A stretch of DNA of 64,000 nucleotides. Source: Corallium rubrum (taxonomy: Eukaryota > Cnidaria > Anthozoa > Scleralcyonacea > Coralliidae). The notes below the pieces were generated by a model that was given only the letters and a program-made list of their open reading frames with translations, made no database searches and was not told the origin of the DNA. Each line of letters starts with the position of its first letter. Position 1 is the first letter of the stretch. Shown piece by piece: positions 21,751-31,981 of the stretch. A program made the position numbers and the translations under genes. Where the stretch lies: assembly GCA_964035015.1 (NCBI GenBank), contig OZ036006.1, positions 14,301,690-14,365,689 on the forward strand, written 5' to 3'.

Positions 21751-22525
21751 TTAGCTTTCGAACACCTTTAAATCTTTTATTGATGCTATGTGCATAACAG
21801 AACTATGATCATCCTTTTTCATGTAAATCTTCCCCACATTTGTCCATAAAAACTTGAGTCCTTTAGCTTTCTTTACCTGAAGACATTTGTAAAATAAGTC
21901 CTTATTTCTTTGGGTGAGACTTTCATTGATGAAGATTTTATTGGAAGTGTTATATCCAAGGTTTTCTGAGGTAATATTCTTGAGCAATCTTCTAGCACGG
22001 TAGAACTTATCGCGTACTATGCGATTTGTAAATTTGACTATAATTGGAGTTGGAGAACCAGTATAAAGACTAGATGATCTTCTACTAGGTAGACGATGGC
22101 TGATTGAGATATCATACTCTTGTATAGTTACTCCAATTTTATCCCCAAGGCTTTGGACAATATCGTTCGTTTCTTCCACGGATTCGGATTCTTTCTCGGG
22201 AATTCCTTTGATTTCTAGGCAGTCCCTTCTTGAGTACTGTTCTAAATTATTCATGGCTTCCTTGAGTGAATTAATCTCATTCGCAGAGCCCAATACCTGT
22301 GTTTTAAGGCTCGTATTTTCTTTGACCAAGTCGTTATTCGCTACTTCAACTTTGCTTAATCTCTCGACAAATTCCTCAAATTTGGTATTGAGAAAAGATC
22401 TGACTACTGATCACCTCGGTAATCTTGTCGTCAAGCTCTTTGTAACGTGTCGTCAAAGACTCACTCAAGCTATGAATCAGATTCTCGATTTTATCAAATC
22501 TAGCATTGATTTTCTTGCTATCCAT
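21751..22525 (-). CDS. LINE ORF1 protein with coiled coil (one frameshift)
   Basis: The ATG at 22525 starts a helical, charged region (D-S-K-K-I-N-A-R-F-D-K-I). The frame changes near 22390 and then runs open to 21751. The second part has a coiled coil around L-E-Q-Y-S-R-R and a compact C-terminal region with I-S-H-R-L-P, I-V-K-F and R-N-K-D-L-F-Y. This order resembles L1-type ORF1 proteins and FP-like domains, which act as RNA-binding chaperones. It is about 258 residues once the shift is ignored. It lies just upstream of ORF2 on the same strand. Confidence 0.75.
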
Positions 22526-22849
22526 CGCGAATAATGTAGAATGGAATACGATAAACTTGTTATAGATACAAAATTATGATCTCTGCTGTCTTTAGTAATA
22601 TAATTAAGAAATTTTTATCTCGCTTACAATAAACACGTCCGCCATTACTGTACATTGCAATACATTTATTTTATGCTTTTAAATCAAATTGCTTTGCTAT
22701 ATATCATAAGACAATTCTACTATCTGCTCTCGTCGCATGTGAACGATAAAGTGCCTCATCTTTCATGAGCTCATATCTGACTTAAGGTGGCTCAATACAC
22801 TTTTTAGCCTAAGGGCTGGGAACGTGAGATTTTGATCTTTTAACTAATT

Positions 22850-25160
22850 TACAGTTTCCAAAATCTAACAAAAGTTTAGTATATGGAGTAAATGTTAAAA
22901 ATTAGTACAAATTTGAAAACATATAATGTTGTCAAGGCAATTATGACGAAAGCAATGTTGGCAAAATGGCGTCCATAATGACAGTTTTTTTGTTTTATTT
23001 CGAAAAAAACTTTGGTGACCCCCAATTTTTAAACGATGAATCATAATCTGTTGTTGCAACAGATGTTTTGGGTAAGTTTCAGAAAATTCTGTAGAAGCAA
23101 ACGATCAGAATTGAAAATCAGCATTTTTGAAATTTTCGTTCTACAGAATTTTTTAAAATTGTTTTCCTGAATGCTACATGTGTGTATCTATTTGCGTGCC
23201 AATTTTCAGGATACCTTACCAAAGTGGTTTTCGTGATATTTAATGTTTCATGCGCTTACTCCTCGCGCGGCCAAGATGTTTTTCTTCGCTTGCAAGAACA
23301 ATGACTTGACATGCGCGTACGCGTAATCGCAGGCGCAACTCACAATAAACACGCAGAAAACACGCATATAAATTCTAATTACTCGGGCTACCTGTGGTAG
23401 AACGAGTCTAGGTTTCGGTCCGGTTATTGGTATTTTTGGGGGTCGCGGTTATTAGTCCTCCGCGCGGCCGCTGGCGATATTGACCAATAAGCTTTGCGAA
23501 ACTGAGGCATGTGACTACGGCGGACCTTGGAATCTACTAGACATTGTAATGATTGTTTTACCAAAACTCGCCAGGATCTGTCAAGTAAAGGTAAGCTGTT
23601 TCGTTATTTCCATTGGTACAGTACGTAAGCTTATTTAGATAGCCGTTGTTTAAATTTAGTTTATAGAACAAAGTTTTTATACCATGTTTAAACGATTTTG
23701 TTTGAGCAGTTCGAAATCGCTTATCCGTGTATGAATTAAACATTTTGAAAAGTTGTTGAACACAATTAACTTAAGCTCATTTGGATAACCATAGTCACAT
23801 AGACATGGATACATGTAAACAAATCTCCTAAAAATTGACATTGTGATTACTATACTGGTATAGCTTCATGGGTTTGTTCATGTAATGACTCATGTAATCA
23901 CTCAAGATTTTGAGCCTTGGACCCTTAGGGTTGTCCACATTATGTCAACATGGTTTTGAGCATAATAGTGAGGCAAAAGTATAGATCCACTCTGTGTTCT
24001 TGAAAAAACTTTTGACAAAACTATATTAAAGATGGATTCCCACACAAGACACCAGTCTAGAGACCAAGGACCCAAGGCACACCACTTTCTCGATACATAA
24101 CATGCACAATGCAAACCGTAACCCATAACCATTTTGGTTGTGCATGTACTGTATTGAGAAAGAGCCCTAGGCACCTCATTTTAAGACCATTCCTGGTTAC
24201 AATGACTTCCAGACATACATCGCTTCCAGTATATCCAGTTCTAGATGACTACTGGTACAAGTTTTAATGCTTCAGTGTCAGCTGCCTCCTGTGTTTACTG
24301 TCATCTACTAATTCATTTTACCTGTCTTTATGCGAATCATAATGGAGCATAATAGATAGTGATGCTACAGTATTTGAGCAAGGTTTAAAACACATGTTCT
24401 CTTTAGTTCATCCACCTGATATTGATTGAAATTCCACTTTTATACCCTGGGCTAAATTACTGTAACTGTCACAAACCCATACCCATTGCCTTTTATGTAC
24501 CTAACATGTAGAATTAGTGGGTCAATCCCTTTTTATCTGCCACCATCATCAACTTTGGCTGATACTCATGAAAATCTTGGACCATGGCTCTATTTTCTCT
24601 TATACAGTACTTTTTTTGCTAATTTTTGTTAATTAATCTGTAGATCCAGGCCCAGAGCCTGGAAGTTAAATTTATTGTCACAGCTGTCAGCATGTACACA
24701 GAATGTTGGTGGAGCATGGTGATGCTATAACATGAGCAGTGCTGTTGATAATCCTGTTGCAGCCTTGAAAATGAATGACTTCAGATATCATTATGTGAGA
24801 TCTGTGAACACCATCTAAACAGTTTATTAACAATAACTAAAATATTACAGTGTAATATGTACACAAAATGTCACAATACTGTACATATAGTTCGAGATAT
24901 AGTTAAAGCAATGTCATGATGGCTTTCAGTATATGATTTCTATGTTGTCTCAATCTAGGTTGTCCATGCATGTAAGTTTATAATGGTAGTCAATAAAAAA
25001 ATCGTTCTTTGTAAAACAAGTGAGTGTGCTTTCTAACATGTCCTCCTCCACCAATCTCGTTGTCCACAGTCATCGCCATGCCCATTGCCCATGCCCAGTA
25101 GCCCGAGTTAACGCCTAGCGGGCGTCTTGTTTATCATCCTCTGAACAAGATTATTGTATT
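22850..25160. other. Non-coding left part of the Kolobok-like element
   Basis: The sequence is AT-rich with a CpG-rich stretch near 23400-23480. Short frames (for example 23558-23743 and 23902-24174) have no domains. Probably a long 3' untranslated or spacer region of the transposon. Nothing more is supported. Confidence 0.5.
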
Positions 25161-26273
25161 AAAACTATATAGCTCGACTGTTAGATCGAAAGTGCTTAAC
25201 AATGTTTTGGAGGATTCTTTTATTCTTGGTTACTCGTGGTTTACATACTTTATCTGGTCGCTGACACTCTGGATGATTCGGTGGCATGCTCAATATTCCA
25301 ACGACACCAACTTCACCAAAACTGTGGTACAAGGTAGAAAGATCGTTGTATGCCAATCCACTACCAGCAATTTTAAGAGCCATTCCTCGGCTGATCGGAC
25401 TTGGATCTTTGTTTGGATAATAAAGATTGCCAGTTACGAAGCTTTGAAGAACATTATGACGACGATCGATGTAATCCAAATCAGTTTTTGCATCACGAAC
25501 TGAATTAATCTGGCTGAAATTTACTATTGTCTCGACATCAATAGCCAGTTCAGAACTGAACAGGATCTTCTTTAGTGCAAGTACATCTTCCAGAGCATCG
25601 TGGTCATCGAAATCTTCGTCAAACAAGCATTTGTAAACGCTGCTCTGATTGGATTGACAGTACTCTCCGTTCGATTGCTTCAGTGGGGAATGATGGCGCA
25701 GAAGTAACGATCTTATAAGCGCTAAACTATCTCCAAAATACACATTCATTTCGTGAAGTTGTTTTTCGAATAATATACCAGCATTGCGAAGAAGTGTTGG
25801 GACATCGAAGGTGGCTGAATTATGTCCGACAAGAACTGTAGGCTGAATGCGAACTATTGTGTTGATCTTGAAGGAATTTGATGAACGATTCCAAGGCGGC
25901 ATCAAGGGAGACTGAATTTACAGGGTAAGAACTCTTACACAATGTTCTTGTTCCTTTTATGTATTCCACTGTAAGATTATTTACTCTTGATGCGCTGAAA
26001 CTAACACAACCTTTAGGAAGAATATATGTAGAATATGTTGCACCAGTTTGAGTGACTGCTGATAGCTGGCAAATCTCTGCGCTTCTACCTGTAGATGTTG
26101 TTTCCGTGTCAAATATTACAAATTGGTACGCTTTGCTTGGATTATATGTTATGTACAGTTTGGTTGGCCTCTCTGTACAACAAGGAACTAACTTCTCAAA
26201 TTCTTCACATTGCTTTTGTGTTATACCAACAACGATTTTATCAATATCTGTATCATCTGTATTAATTGTAGTA

Positions 26274-26936
26274 ATAATAATAATAATAATACAAAATTTC
26301 TATAGCGCCGTTTCCGTATAGCCCAATGGCGCTTTACAATTTTAAATGAGAAGACTTAATAAATATATAGCTAAATAATGTTTAAGGAATTCAAAACGTT
26401 CTAAAAATCGTGAAAAGTTAAGAAAAGTTGATAAAGAACTAAACTAAATTGTAGGCCTGATTAAAAAGATGCGTTTTTATGTTCGTCTTGAAACTGGTTA
26501 TAGATTCACAACGACGAATATCCTCAGGCAATAAATTCCACAACCTGGGTGCGATATATTGAAATGAACGTTCTCCATAGCGGACTAATCTTGCAGGTGG
26601 AGTACTTAAGAGCAGACGTGTAGATGATCGTAATTCTCTAATGGGCTTATAGGTCTCTAGCATATCACTAATATAGCCAGGTGTCAAGCCATGTAAAGCC
26701 TTATAGGTCAGGAGTAGTAATTTAAATATAATTCGTTGCCTGACAGGTAACCAATGCAGGTTTATAAGCACTGGGGTTATATGGTCATATTTCTTAGAAC
26801 GTGTTATAAGTCGTGCTGCAGAGTTCTGAACACTTTGAAGACGATCGAGTAAAAATTCCGTGATGCCATATAATAGCGAGTTGCAGTTGTCAAGTTTAGT
26901 GGTGATGAAGGCATGAACTAGGGTTTCAGACTGGGA
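26274..26936 (-). mobile_element. 5'-truncated LINE tail inserted in the Kolobok-like gene
   Basis: A 663-bp fragment on the minus strand is flanked by a 7-bp duplication TGTAGTA (26267-26273 and 26937-26943). It encodes the C-terminal reverse-transcriptase tail (L-D-N-C-N-S-L-L-Y-G, L-H-W-L-P-V-R-Q-R and P-R-L-W-N-L-L-P) ending at 26439. It closes with a (TAA/TTA)n tail at about 26274-26291, typical of CR1/L2 LINEs. By chance it is open in frame with the host transposase, creating an apparent 669-residue chimera. Confidence 0.9.
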
Positions 26937-28884
26937 TGTAGTATCTTCTAGTTGAAGATTGAGCCCAATGCCCGTTTCATAGGTTTTACCTTCTCTTGCT
27001 TCTTTTTTTGTGTTTTTTGAAATTCTTTGAGATAGCAGTTGATGACGTCTTGTTTTAAATTTTTTACAGGACTTGCGTATTTTGTCTTTTTCTTGTTTTT
27101 TGTCCATACTGGTGTTGTGTAGGATGCAAGTGTTTCCAGGATCTATATCAAGGGATTCCAATGTTTTGTTGATATAGGAGCATCCAATGTTTTTTTGGGC
27201 TACTGCACATGCAACACGAAAGTCATTGCTTTCACTTCCTCCATAAAACCTGATTTTAGGATTCTTACTTCCAATTGTACTATTCATTGATTCATTTCTC
27301 TGTGAGTTTGCAAATGGCACTAGTTTTGCTGCTACAAGGTCTGTTGCATATTCATCGAACAAACTGGTAAGTGATTGTTTTAACTCATTACTTTCCAAGT
27401 CTTTATTGTATGGAAGATCTCTATGTTTGTATGTCAAAGGATCTTTTTTGTAACCACACCACGAGGGACTACAGCCTTGATGGTCTCCAAAAGCATGAGG
27501 AACAATGCACTTCAAAGCTAATTTTAAACTAGTTACATTTGAATTTTGTGCTATGCAGTATGTAAAACATTTTCCTAAATAGTTAATGACTTTTTGGCTT
27601 AAAGTAGATGAATTTGGAAATTTACATCGAGTTGAAAGATTGTATAGCCTTGTTATTAGTGAACGTTTTGCATGTATAATATCTGACCACTTATCTACTC
27701 CGTAAGGAACATTTTGGTGAAGATGACTTTGTGTGGTTGTATCGTCATCTCCCACATAAATTGAAAATTTCACATTTTCCTTAGGGGCAGCATTCCATAG
27801 CTCACATGCAACAGTTGGTTCCATAGCTTTGGATGAGCCAACATGGTTTTTTCGGCAATCATGCTGTCGTGGTTGTTTCCCTTGCTTTTTGGCACCATCA
27901 CACACTCTGCAGAACTTACATTTAGTTGCATAAGCCAAAACATTCCCTGTTGTTAGTCCCATAACTGTCCCTTGTCCTGTCAATGAATTGTGTCCCTTTC
28001 CTCGCTTTTGCCATCCCATGTCATATGACACAGGAAATCCAACCAAACCATTTTCATCTGCAACTGCCCCATTTGATACAGCATTCTCCTTTTCAGTTTG
28101 CATGTTTTTCTTGCAGCTTGTTTGAACAAAACATTCAACAGCTTTTCCAACTTCCCGTTCCCGTGATTTGAAAGTGGCATTGTTCAATGTTGGAATGTTC
28201 ATTGTTGACAAGAGGTTGTTCAAATGTGTATTGCCTATACCAGCATGCAGTGAACCAAGTACAGCCCGAGAATTGATGTCAAATGTTAATCGCCCACGCT
28301 TTCCAGTTCTGTGTTCTGAAGATGTTTTCAGCTTGTTGATCCTTCCACATACATGGCATTTAATTTCAAAGATACTTGCAAGACCAACCATATCCTCTTT
28401 AATTACGTTGCTAAGTGACAGTGGACCTAGAAGTAATTTATAAGCCAAATATTATCTTATTATTTTTGCTGCACAAGCTGTGTTCAATTGTTAGTACTGT
28501 ACACAGAACCACCTCTGAACTATAGACAGGATTCAAGCTCACAACCTTCTGAGTGATAGCTAGATGTCTATATTGAGCTACTGGAACTCAGAGCAAGGTT
28601 AACTACCATATTTAAACCTGGTAATGAGTCATATTGTAACAGTAAATTTTCAGTCAGAGTACTAACAACTAAAGACAGCTTGTACAGCAAAAACAACAAC
28701 AATATACTAACATCAAGCTGAAATTTTTCAACTAAGCTAAACTAAAATATTATTTTGTAATAATGTTGTGGTTGACATTTATTACTGTATACTGTCTGAT
28801 ATTTTGGTGTTCCTGTCCGGTATGGCCTGCCTTCATTCTTTTACTCTGGCTGGACAATGTTAGAGTATTTATCAGTGATGGATT

Positions 28885-29165
28885 CACAGGGGGGTTGCAC
28901 CCCCCTGGCCTTGGCCAAGGGCGGGGGGGGGGGGTGTGCCAATTGCCTTGTCAAATCCAAGTACATTAATTAAAGAACGCATTCATTCAATTTCTGTGTA
29001 AACTTCATGCTATCATATGATTCATAGATATATGATTCATATATTTATTAGCTATCATATGATTCATAGGTATTAATAGGTATAAAAAAAAATTCTGGTT
29101 GGCTTTGCCCCCCTACCCCCCAGCCTCACAAACAGCTTGGAGAAGGGGCGGAGGTCGGGGTCAAC
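28885..29165. repeat. GC-rich inverted-repeat stretch, possible MITE
   Basis: The left part has GGGGGGTTGCACCCCCC and TTGGCCAAGG palindromes followed by a 12-G run. The right part has CCCCCCTACCCCCC. It resembles hAT-type MITE ends with a CAG-TGATGGATT start, but matching termini and duplications could not be found. It lies in an intron of the Kolobok-like gene. Confidence 0.35.
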
Positions 29166-29424
29166 AGGAATGGATTAAACTTGGATGCATGTAAAGCTTC
29201 TGGTATATGATAATATATACAAACCTGTAAGGCAATGACTGCAAGCAGTAAGACTCGTACTTAAAAGCTCCACATCAAAAATGCGGCACCCTTGTGGTGT
29301 TTGGGAAGCATTTTCGTGTTGTTGTCTCTGTAATTTAATTAGAGCAGAATATAAAGTATTAAAGTCAAATTAGGGTCGCATGAAATAATTAAGTGACTGA
29401 TTATTTTAAACAATTGCACTCACT

Positions 29425-30000
29425 TCTTTACTTCGTGTATTCCTTTTTTTTGTCGCACTCATATCATTGGTGTTTTCTACAAATTCAAGTTTTCGTTTTG
29501 CTTTTCGTAAGAGGTTCATTCGCTTCAACTTGTTTGCTTGCTTCTCCAAAGACTCTGGAGTAGTTTTCTTTACCTATCTGCCTTTGTCGCTCTTTATTTT
29601 CTCCACGTTGTTTGTATGCGGTGTTGCAAAGTCACTCGCTTCATATTTTCCTGCTTCCAGTTTCTGGAGAGAAAGAACTGTGAAAACACCTGCTAGGAAA
29701 CCGAGTTCAAGTGTTGGCCAAAATCGCTGCGGTTTTTCGTAGTTTTCGTTGCGGTCATCTTCGCGGTTTGGCAGCCAAATTTGACACGGTCTTGACTTTT
29801 CGCTGAAGAATTTTCCAGGCCAGAAAACAATTTCTGTTCTCTTAATGCCAAAACCTAATACTAGTATATCTGTATTTTCAATGTGGCATAGCATGCGAAA
29901 CCCTGAAGCCAAAGGACGAAAAAATCGGCAAAATGCAGCCATGTTTGTTTGTTTTCATAATTTCCCGCGGGACATTTAAATGCCGAAAAAATGCGCGCGT
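29425..30000 (-). other. Likely 5' region of the Kolobok-like gene
   Basis: A minus-strand frame from 29942 runs to a TAG at 29574. The same frame then continues with a basic K-Q-A-N-K-L-K-R-M-N-L-L-R segment to a GTGAGT donor at 29424. It could be the first coding exon with a stop, or an untranslated leader with coding from the ATG at 29519. The phase to the next exon does not match, so it is left uncertain. Confidence 0.35.
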
Positions 30001-30204
30001 GTAATTTCGCAATTACACGCGCAATAAAAAAGTAGTGCCCAGTCCCTTTAATGAAAAGTATATTGAGCCACCTTAAGCTCATACTTTAATTGTTAAATTC
30101 ATCATACCTGTATGTAAATAAATTATTCTCTATATCACTCTTACTTGTTTTTGAGATATTGTCTATTTTATTTTTAGATCATGTCCTGCCCTGGTGAAAA
30201 TCCT

Positions 30205-30411
30205 GGTGCTTACTTTGTGTTTCGCGCACGAATATTTTATTCTCTGATCCTGACCCTGAAAACACCCTAATCCTCAAACCTAATCCTAATCTCAATTCTA
30301 ATCCTACCCCAACCCAACCCCAACCCTAACCCTAATCCTAACCCTAACCCTAACTCTAACCCTAACCCTAACCCTAATGCATATTCGTGCGCGAAACACA
30401 AAGTAATAACC
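30205..30411. mobile_element. MITE with telomere-like core, copy 2
   Basis: A 207-bp copy of the 352-562 element with the same terminal repeats and the same CCCTAA-type interior. It is flanked by a different perfect 8-bp duplication, AAAATCCT (30197-30204 and 30412-30419). Two copies at unrelated sites with separate duplications show a mobile family and not a segmental duplication. Confidence 0.9.
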
Positions 30412-30416
30412 AAAAT

Positions 30417-30475
30417 CCTTGCAAGGATCCTTGAGGATCCTACAAGGATCCTTGCAAGGATCCTTAAAGATCCTG
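30417..30475. repeat. Clustered AAGGATCCTT palindromes
   Basis: About five overlapping AAGGATCC-type words, self-complementary and in both spacings, between the MITE and satellite array 2. Possibly a small fold-back or a degenerate tandem repeat. Confidence 0.6.
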
Positions 30476-30479
30476 TGCC

Positions 30480-31473
30480 AGAATTTTAGAAAAAAACTTT
30501 ATTCGACTGACAATGACAAGATAAGCGTTTTTCAACATTTTGAAGGTTGCAAAACTGCTAAAATAGAAAAGTTGAGGGAATCATTCCAATGTGTTGTTTT
30601 GCTAGTGTTAGGTCAGAAACATCATTTTTACGGATAGTTTGCCATTTAGAGCTTTTTTGAGAAAAAACTTTTTTCGACTCACAATGACGAGATAAGCGTT
30701 TTTCAACATTTTGAAGGTGGCAAAACTGCCAAAATAGAAAAGTTGTGTGAATCATTCCAAATGTGTTGTTTTGCTGGTTATAGGTGAGAAACATCATTTT
30801 TCCGATAATTTGCCATTTGGAGCATATTTCAGAGAAAAACTTTTTTCGACTCACAATGACGAGATAAGCGTTTTTCAACATTTTGAAGGTTGCAAAACTG
30901 CCAAAATAGAAAAGTTGAGGGAATCATTCCAAATGTGTTTTTTTGCTAGTTTTAAGCGAGAAACATCATTTTTACGGATAATTTGCCATTTGTAGCTTAT
31001 TTGAGAAAAAACTTTTTTCCACTCACAATGACGAGATAAGCGTGTTTCAACATTTTGAAGGTGGCAAAACTGCCAAAATAGAAAAGTTGAGGGAATCATT
31101 CCTATTGTGTTGTTTTGCTAGATTTAGGTCAGAAACATCATTTTTACGGATAATTTGCCATTTAGAGCTTATTTGAGAAAAAACTTTTTTCGACTCACAA
31201 TGACGAGATAAGCGTTTTTCAACATTTTGAAGGTGGCAAAAGTGCCAAAATAGAAAAGTTGTGGGAATCATTCCAAATGTGTTGTTTTGCTGGTTATAGG
31301 TGAGAAACGTCATTTTTTCAGATTATTTGCCATTTGGAGCATATTTCAGAGAAAAACGTTTTTCGACTCACAATGACGAGATAAGCGTTTTTCAACATTT
31401 TGAAGGTGGCAAAACTGCCAAAATAGAAAAGTTGAGGGAATCATTCCAATGTGTCGTTTTGCTTGTTTTAGGT
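30480..31473 (+). repeat. 172-bp satellite, array 2
   Basis: Just under six copies of the 172-bp unit in the CTCACAATGACGAG variant. The array is cut at GATAAACA by the hAT element and resumes at 34883. It was one array together with array 3 before that insertion. Confidence 0.92.
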
Positions 31474-31497
31474 GATAAACACAGCGACGGATTTTCA

Positions 31498-31552
31498 TAT
31501 TTTTGTTTGGGGGGGGTGGACAAATATCTGGGGGGGGTGCTACTGTTTGCTT
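31498..31552. repeat. G-rich subterminal repeat, left end of hAT
   Basis: Two tracts of seven to eight G (TTTGGGGGGGGTGG and CTGGGGGGGGTGC types) just inside the left terminus. They mirror the cluster at the right end, so they are probable transposase-binding or structural subterminal repeats. Confidence 0.7.
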
Positions 31553-31981
31553 TGGCATGGGTCTGGGGGAAACTGCAAGGTCAAGGAAAATTTTACAAGA
31601 ATGCGTTTACTAGGACGCATCTGTGATTCTGTGGCCATCATATCAGTAGAATAATCAAATCTACTTTTTTTATCTACATAATTATATAGTGTATTTCGCT
31701 ATCGCTACCATTATTACTTTCACTCGTAGCAGTTAATTTATATATTACTTTATAAAATACGCCTAACAGTGGCAATGTAAACTCGAAGAACGACCCGGTG
31801 AACTCGAAAGTCACAAATGTTAACACAACCTTTTCACTTAATTACAAATTCACAATTATTATGTATAGTGAGTTCAGTAATAGCACAGTTAACTGAGTTA
31901 AGCAGAACAGACTGAACAGTCAAACATCTTGAACGATCAAATCCAGCAGACGTCATTGCTCATTATCACATACTGCATTTT

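Larger units (their letters stand above)
18357..22600 (-). mobile_element. Nearly full-length two-ORF LINE
   Basis: On the minus strand ORF1 (22525-21751) is followed by a 45-bp gap, then ORF2 (21705-18618), a 3' UTR of about 260 bp and a terminal (TTG)n-type tail, seen on the plus strand as AACAACAACAAACAACAA at 18357-18375. The 5' limit is not marked by any repeat, and 22600 is approximate. ORF1 plus an endonuclease-RT ORF2 and a microsatellite tail fit CR1/L2-clade LINEs. It is the best preserved retrotransposon in the window, with one indel in each ORF. Confidence 0.85.
25165..29327 (-). pseudogene. Kolobok-like transposase fused to a DEDDh exonuclease
   Basis: Exon 29327-29225 (acceptor TTACAG, donor GTTTGT) joins in phase to the large exon 28426-25165. 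It begins with a C-H-V-C zinc pair, then the transposase core: S-Y-D-M-G-W-Q-K-R-G, a cysteine cluster C-K-F-C-R-V-C, V-G-D-D-D-T-T-T and N-E-S-M-N-S-T, the likely D, D, E. After a basic linker (K-K-F-K-T-R-R) it runs into an exonuclease domain with F-D-T-E-T-T (about 26096-26113), G-H-N-S-A-T-F-D (25804-25827) and H-D-A-L-E-D (25588-25605), the DEDDh set. A LINE tail (26274-26936) splits the linker. Removing it with one copy of its 7-bp duplication restores L-E-D-T-T-I-N-T-D-D-T in frame. One frameshift lies near 25870. A further upstream exon at about 29519-29425 is likely, but its frame does not join cleanly. Confidence 0.82.
22786..30072 (-). mobile_element. Kolobok-like DNA transposon (TTAA target)
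   Basis: The termini GGTGGCTCAATACACTTTT (22786) and its inverse GGTGGCTCAATATACTTTT (30072) are flanked by TTAA at 22782-22785 and 30073-30076, giving a 7.3-kb unit. TTAA targets with short inverted ends occur in Kolobok and piggyBac. The enclosed transposase has the Mutator-like/Kolobok DDE signature, so Kolobok-like is preferred. The gene runs leftward. The left 2.4 kb (22800-25160) is non-coding. A 663-bp LINE fragment lies inside the gene. Confidence 0.82.
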
